Source: Anaerolineae bacterium
GTDB taxonomy: Bacteria; Chloroflexota; Anaerolineae; Anaerolineales; Anaerolineaceae
Direction of reading: 5' to 3'
Assembly (NCBI GenBank): GCA_013178095.1
Contig: JABLXK010000013.1
Location: 1 to 64,000, forward strand
DNA: 64,000 nucleotides
Of the stretch, positions 34,245-42,697 are shown piece by piece (position 1 is the first letter of the stretch; every line of letters begins with the position of its first letter). The position numbers and the translations under genes are program-made. The notes under the pieces were generated by a model, which ran no database searches, had not been told where the DNA came from, and worked only from the letters and a program-made list of their open reading frames with translations.

Positions 34245-35564
34245 TTAGGGTAGCAGGTTATCTGCTTTCCGCATGATTTCTGTAATCTTGTCCAAGACTT
34301 CTTCTTCATCAATCTGTGTGAGTTTGCGCTCCAACATCAATGGCTTTCCATCCACAAACACCGAAAGGACGTCACCGCCGGTAGCTGAATAAATAAAGTT
34401 GGACATCAGGCGTCTTTCATCGATCAGATGCGGCGCGGGGTAATTGATTACTGTCAGGTCAGCCTTGAACCCAGGTTTGATCTCACCGACCTTGGTATCG
34501 AAGCCAACCGCCTGGCGGCCATTTTTGGTCATCATTTCGTAGGCTTCTTCCGCTTTAACCATAGCCGCATCGCCTGTGCTAACCTTAGCCAACAATGCCA
34601 CCAACCGTACTTCTTGCAGCATATCGTAAGTGCCGCTGCTGGATTCACCGTCGCAGCCGATGGCGATATTCACGCCGCGTTTATACAATCCGGGTACGGT
34701 CGGCATGCCATCTGTGATTTTGGTATTGGTTGAAGGGCAGGTGATGGCGCTGCATTTGTATTCAGCCATCAAGTCCATGTCATGCTCGGTCAGCCAGATA
34801 TTATGAACCAATTGGCAATCGGGGCCCAACACGCCGAAACGCTCCAGCGCTTCCACCTCACTGCAATTAAACCGATCGTATGAATTGGCAGTCTCAGTTT
34901 CTCCCTCGCAGCAATGGGTATGAATGCCCACGCCAAGTTCGTTAGCCAAAGCGCGCGAACCGCGCATGAGTTCTTCCGTACAAGCCGGCAGCCCGACCGG
35001 GCTGACGCGCGTGGTTATGCGGCCGTTGTTTTTCCCGTGCCATTCTTTGTGCAAATCGCGCAATAAATCCAGGATTTGATCAGCGTTCATATCCGGCGGC
35101 GCATTATCTCCCTCCTGGAAATCTCCTACCGCCAGGCAGACATCCGCGCGCAAGCCTGAATCCGCAATAGCCTGGATGCATTCGATGTCATATGCGCCGG
35201 CAGTGGCCATTTCGCCCACAAAGGTCGTGCCAGATTTAATCGCTTCAATACACGCCAGTTGGGTGGCAGCATACGTTTGTTCTCTGGTTAAGTCGAAGTG
35301 CCGGCCCATAGTCAGCAGCCATTGGGTCAAATGCAGGTTATCGTAGATTCCGCGCCCAAAGGATTGCGCCAGGTGCGTGTGACAATCCATGAAACCGGGG
35401 ACGATCAGGTTGCCGTTCAGATCGTAAACGATCATATCCGGGGCAGCTTCAATCTTGTTCTCGCTGACCTGAATGATTTCAGTATCTTCAATCAGAATAT
35501 TGATCGGTTTAACCTCATAGGAAGGAGGATAAAACGAAATTCCATTTTTAAGCAAAGTCTTCAT
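34245..35564 (-). CDS. Amidohydrolase, nucleoside/adenine-type deaminase-like (locus 2)
   Basis: A 439-residue amidohydrolase with the HxH site in MDCHTHLAQSF (residues about 60-70), HTHCCEGETE and the catalytic GCDGESSSG (about residues 308-316). Related to the amidohydrolase of operon 1 but distinct. The most likely substrate is a purine or its derivative, deaminated after import. RBS TTAAGGAGAG is placed well. It lies between the phosphorylases and bmp 2. Confidence 0.85.
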   Translation of the reverse strand: MKTLLKNGISFYPPSYEVKPINILIEDTEIIQVSENKIEAAPDMIVYDLNGNLIVPGFMDCHTHLAQSFGRGIYDNLHLTQWLLTMGRHFDLTREQTYAATQLACIEAIKSGTTFVGEMATAGAYDIECIQAIADSGLRADVCLAVGDFQEGDNAPPDMNADQILDLLRDLHKEWHGKNNGRITTRVSPVGLPACTEELMRGSRALANELGVGIHTHCCEGETETANSYDRFNCSEVEALERFGVLGPDCQLVHNIWLTEHDMDLMAEYKCSAITCPSTNTKITDGMPTVPGLYKRGVNIAIGCDGESSSGTYDMLQEVRLVALLAKVSTGDAAMVKAEEAYEMMTKNGRQAVGFDTKVGEIKPGFKADLTVINYPAPHLIDERRLMSNFIYSATGGDVLSVFVDGKPLMLERKLTQIDEEEVLDKITEIMRKADNLLP

Positions 35565-35587
35565 TTCGGAAATTCTCTCCTTAATAA

Positions 35588-36334
35588 TTAAGCATGATCC
35601 AGATTATGCAGTTTTACCGCTGTCTCCAGGCAAACCCTGGTAGCATCCGAGATAGCTTTTGCCATGACTTCGGGGGATACATCCAGATCAGGATACTGGT
35701 GACAACCCTCGGAACATAAAATCGTACCCCCGCGAATTTTTCTTCTTCTCGAAACATTGAAGACAGTAGCCGCTTCCTGGGAAGCTATCAGGACACCAGC
35801 GTCGATCCAAGGTTTTTCAATCTCAAGGATATTCATCTTCGAAAGAATCGAGCCGGCATAAAAAGAATCGTGAGACCACTCGTAGCCCGGGTTCACAACA
35901 ATGCCTAATTCCTCTGCTGATTTTATCATTGCCTCGACAATATGAAAATCGGCAACCGCCGGATATCCGGTCGGGTAATATTCCTGGCTGGTGCCATCGC
36001 CGCAGACTGCTCCGGTTATCACTAAGATACCCGGCCGTGGCAGCCAGGTCTGCATCATACCGCCGGTGCCGATGCGGATCACGTTCTTTGCGCCGACATT
36101 GACCAATTCTTCTATCGTAATGGCTGCCGCCGCGCCGCCGATGCCGGTAGAGGTGGTGCTGACTTTTACGCCTTTGTATGTACCGGTGAAAGTATTGAAT
36201 TGCTGATTTGAAGCGACCAGTTCGTAGCTATCGAAATGTTCCGCGATAATCTTGGCCCGGCTCACATCGCCGGGGATGAATACTGTCTCGCCGATATCGC
36301 CGGGAACCAATCTGGTAAATGGTTGTTTATTCAT
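35588..36334 (-). CDS. Nucleoside phosphorylase, type B' (NP-I family)
   Basis: A 248-residue nucleoside phosphorylase paralogue. The phosphate-binding loop is GDVSRAK (instead of GDPxR), the RIGTGGMMQ motif is altered, and the sugar-binding triplet is S-Q-E (ASQEAATVF) instead of E-M-E. It pairs with the type A' gene upstream. The glutamate that binds the ribose hydroxyls is kept, so activity is plausible, but specificity may be shifted. RBS GGAGACGAAATA. Confidence 0.85.
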   Translation of the reverse strand: MNKQPFTRLVPGDIGETVFIPGDVSRAKIIAEHFDSYELVASNQQFNTFTGTYKGVKVSTTSTGIGGAAAAITIEELVNVGAKNVIRIGTGGMMQTWLPRPGILVITGAVCGDGTSQEYYPTGYPAVADFHIVEAMIKSAEELGIVVNPGYEWSHDSFYAGSILSKMNILEIEKPWIDAGVLIASQEAATVFNVSRRRKIRGGTILCSEGCHQYPDLDVSPEVMAKAISDATRVCLETAVKLHNLDHA

Positions 36335-36360
36335 TATTTCGTCTCCTATGCATCAATTAT

Positions 36361-37119
36361 TTAATCGTTGAGACCCGCTGTGGCCAGATTCTTCGCCGCC
36401 TCGATACCAACCATGACCAAATTCTTCTCATTCTTGAGAAATTCAGCATCCTCATTATCCGGAACGGGAAAACCACTCAACAAAATCGCCCCGGCTCTGA
36501 CACTCTGCATCGAACTGATCACCAGCATGGTGGCAGTTTCGTTATCGGATGCAATGATGTCCATGTCCAACCATTTCTGCGCTTCCGCTTTGAATGCCTC
36601 GGGGTTGAAAGGAGATACCCGATAAAATGCATCGTGCGTGCGTACAACTCCCAGGTGATAAGGGATTTTCATTTTCTCGCACGCATCAATTAATGCCCGG
36701 ACGACGTGGTAATCGGCAATCGCAGGGTAATCAATTGATATGAATTCCTGGCAAGCCCGTTCATCGCGCATCGCCGCTAAAGGAATAATCATCTCGCCCG
36801 GCTTGATCGAGGGATCATAGGTGACGCATGTTCCAACACGAATAATATTTTCCGCTCCGAGGCGGATTAATTCCTCGGTGCCGATCGCCGTGGGGGAAGG
36901 ACCAATCCCGCTGCTCGTGCAACTGATCGCTACACCATCTTTCTCTCCAGTGTAGGTAAGATACTCACGCTTGCGGGCGACCTTATTGGCTTTATCCATT
37001 AACCCGGCAAACACTTCCACGCGTTCCGGATCGCTCGGCATTAAAACGGTGGTTGCGATGTCGCCTTCGACCATGTCAACGTGATGTTGCCGATGAATTT
37101 GTTCTTTTTTTCTGCTCAT
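36361..37119 (-). CDS. Nucleoside phosphorylase, type A' (NP-I family), divergent
   Basis: A 252-residue paralogue of 39222-39983. The GDP loop has become SDPERVE (Gly to Ser), and RIGTCGAIQ has become RVGTCVTYD (Gly to Val), both in the phosphate-binding region. The sugar-binding triplet is D-N-E (DNETAT). Either the phosphate site is altered or the enzyme is impaired; the fold and the rest of the sequence are intact. RBS TTGGAGCAAAA. Begins 34 bases after the MFS gene. Confidence 0.83.
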   Translation of the reverse strand: MSRKKEQIHRQHHVDMVEGDIATTVLMPSDPERVEVFAGLMDKANKVARKREYLTYTGEKDGVAISCTSSGIGPSPTAIGTEELIRLGAENIIRVGTCVTYDPSIKPGEMIIPLAAMRDERACQEFISIDYPAIADYHVVRALIDACEKMKIPYHLGVVRTHDAFYRVSPFNPEAFKAEAQKWLDMDIIASDNETATMLVISSMQSVRAGAILLSGFPVPDNEDAEFLKNEKNLVMVGIEAAKNLATAGLND

Positions 37120-37153
37120 TTTTGCTCCAATAATTGATTAAATCCTTGACTGA

Positions 37154-38452
37154 TTACGACTCGGCCTGGTTAACTGCCAAATCGATTAAACGAGTATTTT
37201 TTGGGTTTTTTACCCTCAGGCTCAAACCCACCAGGCTGGCCAAACCCAATCCTCCTGCCAGCCAAAAGTCGGTTGCATATCCCAAATTTTCAGCAATAAA
37301 ACCACCCAGGGTTGGCACGATGCTTGACAAGGGTGTCAATGAGATCATGCAAATAGCAGTATATAAAGGCACCAGGCGGTGAGGGCTGAATTCGTAAACG
37401 ATATTGACAGTGGCAATCTGGAATCCGCAAATCATGGCGCCCACCAGGAAGAAGATCGTGTAATACGTGAACAGCGAGGGGAAGAAAATCGCCATAAAAG
37501 CCCCCATGATCCCTGCGAGCGCTGACAACTTGACCACATCCAGGAAACCGCGCCGGTCTCCCAGCCAGCCCCACAACGGATTCAGGATTGCCTCGGAGAA
37601 GGACATGATGGTGGTGAAAATTCCCACCTGACCGGCGTTCAATGCCAACTGCTCCAGGGCTGACAACGTGTAGTAAGGAGTGGCGATTTCCAGAATGACC
37701 ATCAAACCGCGCCAGGTAAGATAGCTGACGAAATTCTTGTCAGTAAATACGCTGGAGTATGATCCCTCGGTGGCAGTGGCATCATTGAAGTAAGCATCCG
37801 GTGGAACAACCTCGCGCCAGGAAAGGATCGCCATTAGCGAGATCATTGAAGCCACAAAAGAAATCCCAAGAATAACCGGTATTGCATGTTGAAACGGATA
37901 ACGGTCCAGTAAGTAGGAAAGCAGCCATCCCAATCCCAATCCCAACAATCCACCCATGAAGTTGGAAATACCAAAAAGGAAACCGCGCCTGCGCGGGATA
38001 GCCTTACCCAGGAAATCAGCCCAGGCTGGAAAATAAAAGCCGCTGGCCACATTCTGCAATGCGTACATCAGGAAAAAAAAGAAAAGAAAGATAGTTGAGG
38101 AAATCGCCAACTTCGGCTGCAAGAATGCCAGGACAAACATTCCCAGGATCCCGATGCGTTGGATGGAAGCAGCCGTGACCAGGTATTTTTTGCGGTCCCG
38201 CCGGTTTTTCAGGAATTTGGCCATGAAAATTTGCGGCAGTGTCGATCCCACCAGGTAAACGGTGGGAATCAGGCCAATAACCACTTTAGATGCGGTGAAC
38301 TTGCCTATGTAGAACGGCAAAATGGTATAGGGGGACAAGCCCATAAAGATGAAAAAGAAGACCATGTTATCTAATGCCAACCAGAAAAAATTCCATTTAT
38401 AGTTGGCTTCGACTTTGGCGTTGTATTCTTCAAGGGACATTGTCATTTTCAT
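37154..38452 (-). CDS. MFS transporter inside the phosphorylase cluster
   Basis: A 432-residue, 12-helix major facilitator protein: NFFWLALDNMVFFFIFMG (helix 1), FLGKAIPRRRGFLFGISNFMGG, and LNPLWGWLGDRRGFLD. It sits between the two phosphorylase pairs, with the ATG 4 bases from the stop of the upstream phosphorylase gene. It may import or export a nucleoside, base or sugar released by the enzymes. The subfamily could not be pinned down. The start among three close ATG codons is uncertain. Confidence 0.8.
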   Translation of the reverse strand: MKMTMSLEEYNAKVEANYKWNFFWLALDNMVFFFIFMGLSPYTILPFYIGKFTASKVVIGLIPTVYLVGSTLPQIFMAKFLKNRRDRKKYLVTAASIQRIGILGMFVLAFLQPKLAISSTIFLFFFFLMYALQNVASGFYFPAWADFLGKAIPRRRGFLFGISNFMGGLLGLGLGWLLSYLLDRYPFQHAIPVILGISFVASMISLMAILSWREVVPPDAYFNDATATEGSYSSVFTDKNFVSYLTWRGLMVILEIATPYYTLSALEQLALNAGQVGIFTTIMSFSEAILNPLWGWLGDRRGFLDVVKLSALAGIMGAFMAIFFPSLFTYYTIFFLVGAMICGFQIATVNIVYEFSPHRLVPLYTAICMISLTPLSSIVPTLGGFIAENLGYATDFWLAGGLGLASLVGLSLRVKNPKNTRLIDLAVNQAES

Positions 38453-38456
38453 TTCA

Positions 38457-39200
38457 TCATTTTTTCAGGTTCGCCAGGATTACCGCCGCGTCCAGCGCGA
38501 TAAGGGTCTCCAATTTGATGGCATTCTTCAGTTCTTCATCACTGATCATGGCGTCGGGGAAAAGATGATGCCCAACCGGGGTCAGGATCGTGCCGCCGCG
38601 GCATTTCCGCGCAGTGGTCAGAGTGAACAGGGTCGAAGACTCATTTTCAGTCGAAAGCACGTTGCTATCAATCCAGGGTTGATCCAATTCCAGGTAATCG
38701 CCATTAGCCAAAATACTCTCCGCGTAAAAAGCATCGTGAGCGCGGATGATGCCTACGTGGGGTTTGACGCCGCGCTGCTCGGCAGCCTTAATCATGGCTT
38801 CCAGCATGAACAGATCGGCAACCGCGGGATATTCCAGAGGGAAATATTCACGGCTGGTTCCGTCGCCGCGCACGGCGGCAGTGGCGATGATAATGTCACC
38901 CAGTTTTACGTATTTTTGCAGAGCGCCGCAGGTGCCGATGCGCAAGAAATTTTTTGCCCCGACGTGGATCAATTCCTCAACAGCAATTGCCAGCGCCGGG
39001 CAGCCGATACCCGTGGAGGTTACGCTAACGGGTACTCCCTTATACGTACCGGTATAAGTGATGTACTGCCGCTTGTGGGCAACCAATTTTGCATCGTCAA
39101 ACAGATCAGCAATGAATTTTGCGCGGTGGACATCGCCGGGCAAAAACACAGTTTCAGCGACATCCCCGGGAAGTAGATCGATATGATGTTGTTTTTCCAT
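38457..39200 (-). CDS. Nucleoside phosphorylase, type B (NP-I family)
   Basis: A 247-residue paralogue of 35588-36334: GDVHRAKFI loop, RIGTCGALQ kept, and sugar-binding triplet E-N-E (TENESST) in place of E-M-E. The ISTS/VTSTGIGCPALAI segment and the DAFYAESIL loop are close to those of type A. RBS GATAGAGG. Start ATG 39200 is 21 bases after the type A gene. Confidence 0.87.
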   Translation of the reverse strand: MEKQHHIDLLPGDVAETVFLPGDVHRAKFIADLFDDAKLVAHKRQYITYTGTYKGVPVSVTSTGIGCPALAIAVEELIHVGAKNFLRIGTCGALQKYVKLGDIIIATAAVRGDGTSREYFPLEYPAVADLFMLEAMIKAAEQRGVKPHVGIIRAHDAFYAESILANGDYLELDQPWIDSNVLSTENESSTLFTLTTARKCRGGTILTPVGHHLFPDAMISDEELKNAIKLETLIALDAAVILANLKK

Positions 39201-39221
39201 TTTATTAACCTCTATCCTTAT

Positions 39222-39983
39222 TTACGCCAATCCGCGCTCATGCAGCAGTTTTGCAGCTTCAATTCCGGCCATGATCATCTTGCGGATATTTTCTTCTTCA
39301 TGGATTTTTTCATCGTGGTCTTCCAGAATGGAATAACCGCCCGCTAGGATTGTTCCCCCGCGCACGCCATGCATGCTGCAAATGGTAAATAATGTTGAGG
39401 ATTCATTTTCCAACGCCAGCACGCCCAAGTCGACCCACGGCTGCAGGCGTTTGCGGAAATCGCCCAACGCCCAGGGGGATTCCAGGTAGAAAGCATCATG
39501 CGTTCGCACGATCCCTAAATGATAGGGCAATCCCAATTTTTCACAGGCGTCGATCAGGGCGCGTACAACGCGATAATCAGCTACAGCAGGATACTCCATC
39601 GAGATGAGTTCCTCGCTGGTGTGTTCTCCGCGCACAGCGCCGGTTGCAATGATCATGTCGCCGGGTTTGATGTTGGGTTGGATTGCGCCGCAGGTGCCTA
39701 TGCGGATGACGTTTTGCGCTCCGATACGGATTAATTCTTCAACGCCAATCGCAGTCGGCGGGCAGCCCAGACCGGTGGAGGTGCAGCTGATCGGCACACC
39801 GTCTTTCTTGCCAGTGTAAGTGATATATTCGCGTTTTTCCGCCACCTTGGTTGCCTCATCCATCAAACTGGCGAACAATTCCACCCGCCCGGGATCGCCG
39901 GGGATCAATACCGTGGGTGCGATATCTCCTTTCGCCATATCGATATGGTGTTGTTTCTCACTGTGAATATCTTGACTTCCCAT
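39222..39983 (-). CDS. Nucleoside phosphorylase, type A (NP-I family)
   Basis: A 253-residue paralogue of 36361-37119 that keeps the canonical GDPGRVE and RIGTCGAIQ phosphate-binding motifs; the sugar-binding triplet is E-N-E (ENESST). It is the first gene of the phosphorylase cluster, with AAAAAGGAGCAAGC before the ATG. Probable catalytically competent member. The N-terminus HSEKQHHIDMAKGDIAPTVL is shared with the other type A gene. Confidence 0.87.
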   Translation of the reverse strand: MGSQDIHSEKQHHIDMAKGDIAPTVLIPGDPGRVELFASLMDEATKVAEKREYITYTGKKDGVPISCTSTGLGCPPTAIGVEELIRIGAQNVIRIGTCGAIQPNIKPGDMIIATGAVRGEHTSEELISMEYPAVADYRVVRALIDACEKLGLPYHLGIVRTHDAFYLESPWALGDFRKRLQPWVDLGVLALENESSTLFTICSMHGVRGGTILAGGYSILEDHDEKIHEEENIRKMIMAGIEAAKLLHERGLA

Positions 39984-40345
39984 GCTTGCTCCTTTTTATT
40001 GGTAACATGAAATAAACAAATGACCTATGTCATTTATTGCGAGAGGGCCATCAAATTGGAGGGGCCAGCCTTACTTAAAATCTCCAGACTTCGTGCCAGC
40101 GATAAATATAGTGCGGGGATTTAACGGAACGATAATAGAGGTAGAGCGGGTTTGATTGTGCTAATTGGATAGAAATATGTTTATTCATTTGGGTTCTTCT
40201 TGAATTCACAACTCACAATAGGCAGCATAAATCCACATTTCTATCATATCGTATCTCAGGGTTGATGTCAAGATGTATTAACCAGTTATTCCAATTCCAA
40301 CAGCCCGACTTTTTCCGGGCTATTGGAAATAGATTTCTGCAATTT
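39984..40345. other. Intergenic region upstream of the phosphorylase cluster
   Basis: No gene is seen in this 362-base stretch. It should hold the promoter of the four-phosphorylase operon and the end of the nucleoside hydrolase transcript. A hairpin at 40295-40328 is listed separately. I could not identify a convincing riboswitch. Confidence 0.6.
40295..40328 (-). terminator. Hairpin downstream of the nucleoside hydrolase of locus 2
   Basis: TTCCAA-c-AGCCCG pairs with CGGGCT-a-TTGGAA, a 12-bp stem with a single mismatch, 17 bases after the stop. No strong T-run, so terminator status is uncertain. Confidence 0.5.
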
Positions 40346-41308
40346 TTATGCAAGCAGTTTTTCGATCAGATTAAGAAATGCAGATGTATCAACCTTGAAC
40401 AAGACTTTGGCAGGCGCAATGGCATCATCCGCTTTGTAATGACGATTTGCCTTCAGGTCTTCGTACCACTTACCGGTGGGCACCGGCAGCGATTGACCCA
40501 TACAGGAACCTTCCACTTCGATGAATAGAGGTAATTCCTCGAGCGTAAAAATTCCGGGTTCCAATAAATAAGCAGCTGCCAGGGCATCCGGAAAATCCAC
40601 GCGGTCATAAACACCGAAAGTTTTCAGAAAATCCTGGAAGAACGGCAGTGCGCCGGCGATGTAAGGCGCCAGCGCTTTATCGGCCCTGCACACTTTATCT
40701 AAAAGCGCTTGCGGCACCATTCCAAAAGAGCACACATCCAAACCTGCCAAAACCACCGGCCAACCGGCGCTCATAACGATTTGGGCGGCATGCGGGTCGT
40801 GAAAGAAATTGGCTTCGGCTGCCGGTGTGATATTGCCGGGGCAGCGCACGGCGCCGCCCATGATTACGACCTCCTTTACCAATTCAGCGATTTTGGGTTC
40901 CATCAGGTACGCCATCGCTATATTGGTTAATGGGCCGATTGGCAGCAAAGTGATCTCGTGAGGATTGGCCAAAATAACATCAATGATGGCTTGCGGAGCA
41001 CGCAAGGCAAATTCCGGCATGTGCGGTTCAGGCAAAGGCATATCCCCCATGCCATTAGCGCCATGGACGAAAGGTGAAGTGTCCAGGGGAACAACCAGCG
41101 GGTAGCTGGCGCCGCGGGCAACCGGCAGGTCGGTTTTTCCGGCTGCTTCCATTAATATTCTGGCATTGCGGGTGGTCTGGGCTACGTCAACGTTGCCAAA
41201 GATGGTTGAGACTCCGATAACTTCCACTTTATCTTTCGCCTCGAATAACATGGCAATTGCAAAAGTATCATCGACTCCGGGATCTGTGTCTATCCAGACT
41301 TTTTTCAT
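40346..41308 (-). CDS. Nucleoside hydrolase family protein (locus 2)
   Basis: A 320-residue hydrolase with the canonical Ca-binding IDTDPGVDDTFAIAML (D-x-D-x-x-x-D-D, residues about 6-21), STIFGNVDVAQTTRNARIL and, further on, TPAAEANFFHDPHAAQIV with the catalytic Asn/His region. Closer to the standard IU-nucleoside hydrolases than the operon 1 paralogue. Start ATG 41308 follows GGAGGAAGT. Cleaves a ribonucleoside; substrate not assignable. Confidence 0.92.
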   Translation of the reverse strand: MKKVWIDTDPGVDDTFAIAMLFEAKDKVEVIGVSTIFGNVDVAQTTRNARILMEAAGKTDLPVARGASYPLVVPLDTSPFVHGANGMGDMPLPEPHMPEFALRAPQAIIDVILANPHEITLLPIGPLTNIAMAYLMEPKIAELVKEVVIMGGAVRCPGNITPAAEANFFHDPHAAQIVMSAGWPVVLAGLDVCSFGMVPQALLDKVCRADKALAPYIAGALPFFQDFLKTFGVYDRVDFPDALAAAYLLEPGIFTLEELPLFIEVEGSCMGQSLPVPTGKWYEDLKANRHYKADDAIAPAKVLFKVDTSAFLNLIEKLLA

Positions 41309-41503
41309 ACTTCCTCCAAAACAGTATTGATAACAGAACGGTAATTATTCCACAGAATACAGCATCGATTAAAAATCGTTTGCCAATGCTTTAGCTTGCG
41401 ATTCCAAATCTCGAGTTTATTTTGTACAGAATTAATCTACAGATTGTAAAAAGTTGCCTGCTCTTCTTCAATAATCGACCAACAAATCCTCGACCGGTCA
41501 ACC

Positions 41504-42511
41504 TCAAACATTCTTCCTGTAATATTCATTCAACTCCGCGGTTAAAACTTGCCGGGCATTTTCATCAATAAAGGATGCTTTGATTGCGTTGGCGCTCAAT
41601 TTAACCAGCTCGTCTTTGGTAAGCTCCAAATCTCTTTGGGCTGCAAGAAAATTCTCATTCATATAACCGCCAAAATATGCCGGATCGTCTGAGTTTATGG
41701 TCACGCAAACACCCATTTGCAGCATCCGGCGTAGATTGTGCTCTTTCATCGTTTGAAAGACGCGTAATTTTATATTGGATAGCGGGCAAACGGTCAAGGG
41801 GATTTGCTCTCTGATCAGATATTGAATCAGTTCAGGATCATCCGTTGAACGCACGCCATGATCAATGCGCCTGGATTTTAATAACTGCAAGGCTTCCCAT
41901 ACATATTCAGCTGGACCTTCCTCTCCTGCGTGTGCAACCGGCAAAAAGCCGGCGGCTTCAGCTTGTTCATACACCTTCTGAAACAACGCCGGCGGACGGC
42001 CTTGCTCGGAAGAATCCAACCCAACCCCGGTAATCCATTTCCTGAAAGGTTTAGCCTCCTCCAGGGTATCCAGTGCTTCTTCAGGACTCAGGTGGCGCAG
42101 GAAGCACATGATCAACCGCGAGCTTAAACCCGTTTTTTGTTCAGCGTCTTCCTGAGCTTTCCGCAATCCACTAATCACGGTTTCAAACGGGATTCCCCTT
42201 GCCGTATGGGTCTGCGGATCAAAGAAGATTTCAGCGTGCCGCACATTCTGGGAATGCGCTTTGGAGAAATACGCCCAGGCTAAATCGTAGAAATCCTGCT
42301 CATTTTGCAGCACTTGCGCGCCCTGGTAATAGATATCCAGGAAGGTTTGTAAATTATTGAACTGATAGGCTTTTCGCACTTCTTCAATCGTCTTGTATGA
42401 AAGCTGAACACGGTTGCGTTCTGCCAATTTAAACATCAACTCCGGTTCAAGCGTGCCCTCAATATGCAAATGCAATTCAACCTTTGGAAGTCCTTCAATA
42501 AAACTTTGCAT
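41504..42511 (-). CDS. Adenine deaminase (ADA superfamily)
   Basis: A 335-residue metal-dependent deaminase with the ADA fold: N-terminal [50 protein letters not shown], and [11 protein letters not shown]. The SDDPAYFGG ending and CPLSNxKLRVF are features I associate with prokaryotic adenine deaminases rather than adenosine deaminases (which have TDDP with other contexts). It would turn adenine released by the hydrolases into hypoxanthine. ATG 42511 follows GGGAGGCGCC; a 34-residue extension is rejected. Monocistronic. Confidence 0.85.
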   Translation of the reverse strand: MQSFIEGLPKVELHLHIEGTLEPELMFKLAERNRVQLSYKTIEEVRKAYQFNNLQTFLDIYYQGAQVLQNEQDFYDLAWAYFSKAHSQNVRHAEIFFDPQTHTARGIPFETVISGLRKAQEDAEQKTGLSSRLIMCFLRHLSPEEALDTLEEAKPFRKWITGVGLDSSEQGRPPALFQKVYEQAEAAGFLPVAHAGEEGPAEYVWEALQLLKSRRIDHGVRSTDDPELIQYLIREQIPLTVCPLSNIKLRVFQTMKEHNLRRMLQMGVCVTINSDDPAYFGGYMNENFLAAQRDLELTKDELVKLSANAIKASFIDENARQVLTAELNEYYRKNV

Positions 42512-42659
42512 GGCGCCTCCCATAATCCTCTTTATTCGCGTGTTTCCGGTTTTGAATATTAAACAATATTTGGCACCGAAAGTAAACAAGAAGGAAATCA
42601 CTTCTTTAACCACACAGTATGTCCTGCTGAAATAAAATAATCATCCTGCTTTTTTTATA

Positions 42660-42689
42660 AAAAAAATCCCCCGCTTTTTTGCGGGGGAT
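42660..42689 (-). terminator. Terminator of the pyrophosphatase gene
   Basis: Perfect ATCCCCCGC/GCGGGGGAT stem followed on the minus strand by a long T-run; 9 bases after the stop. Confidence 0.95.
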
Positions 42690-42697
42690 CGGTGATT

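Noticed and set aside
39984-40345. A purine riboswitch upstream of the phosphorylase operon
   Set aside because: I could not find the conserved junction pattern of any known purine riboswitch.
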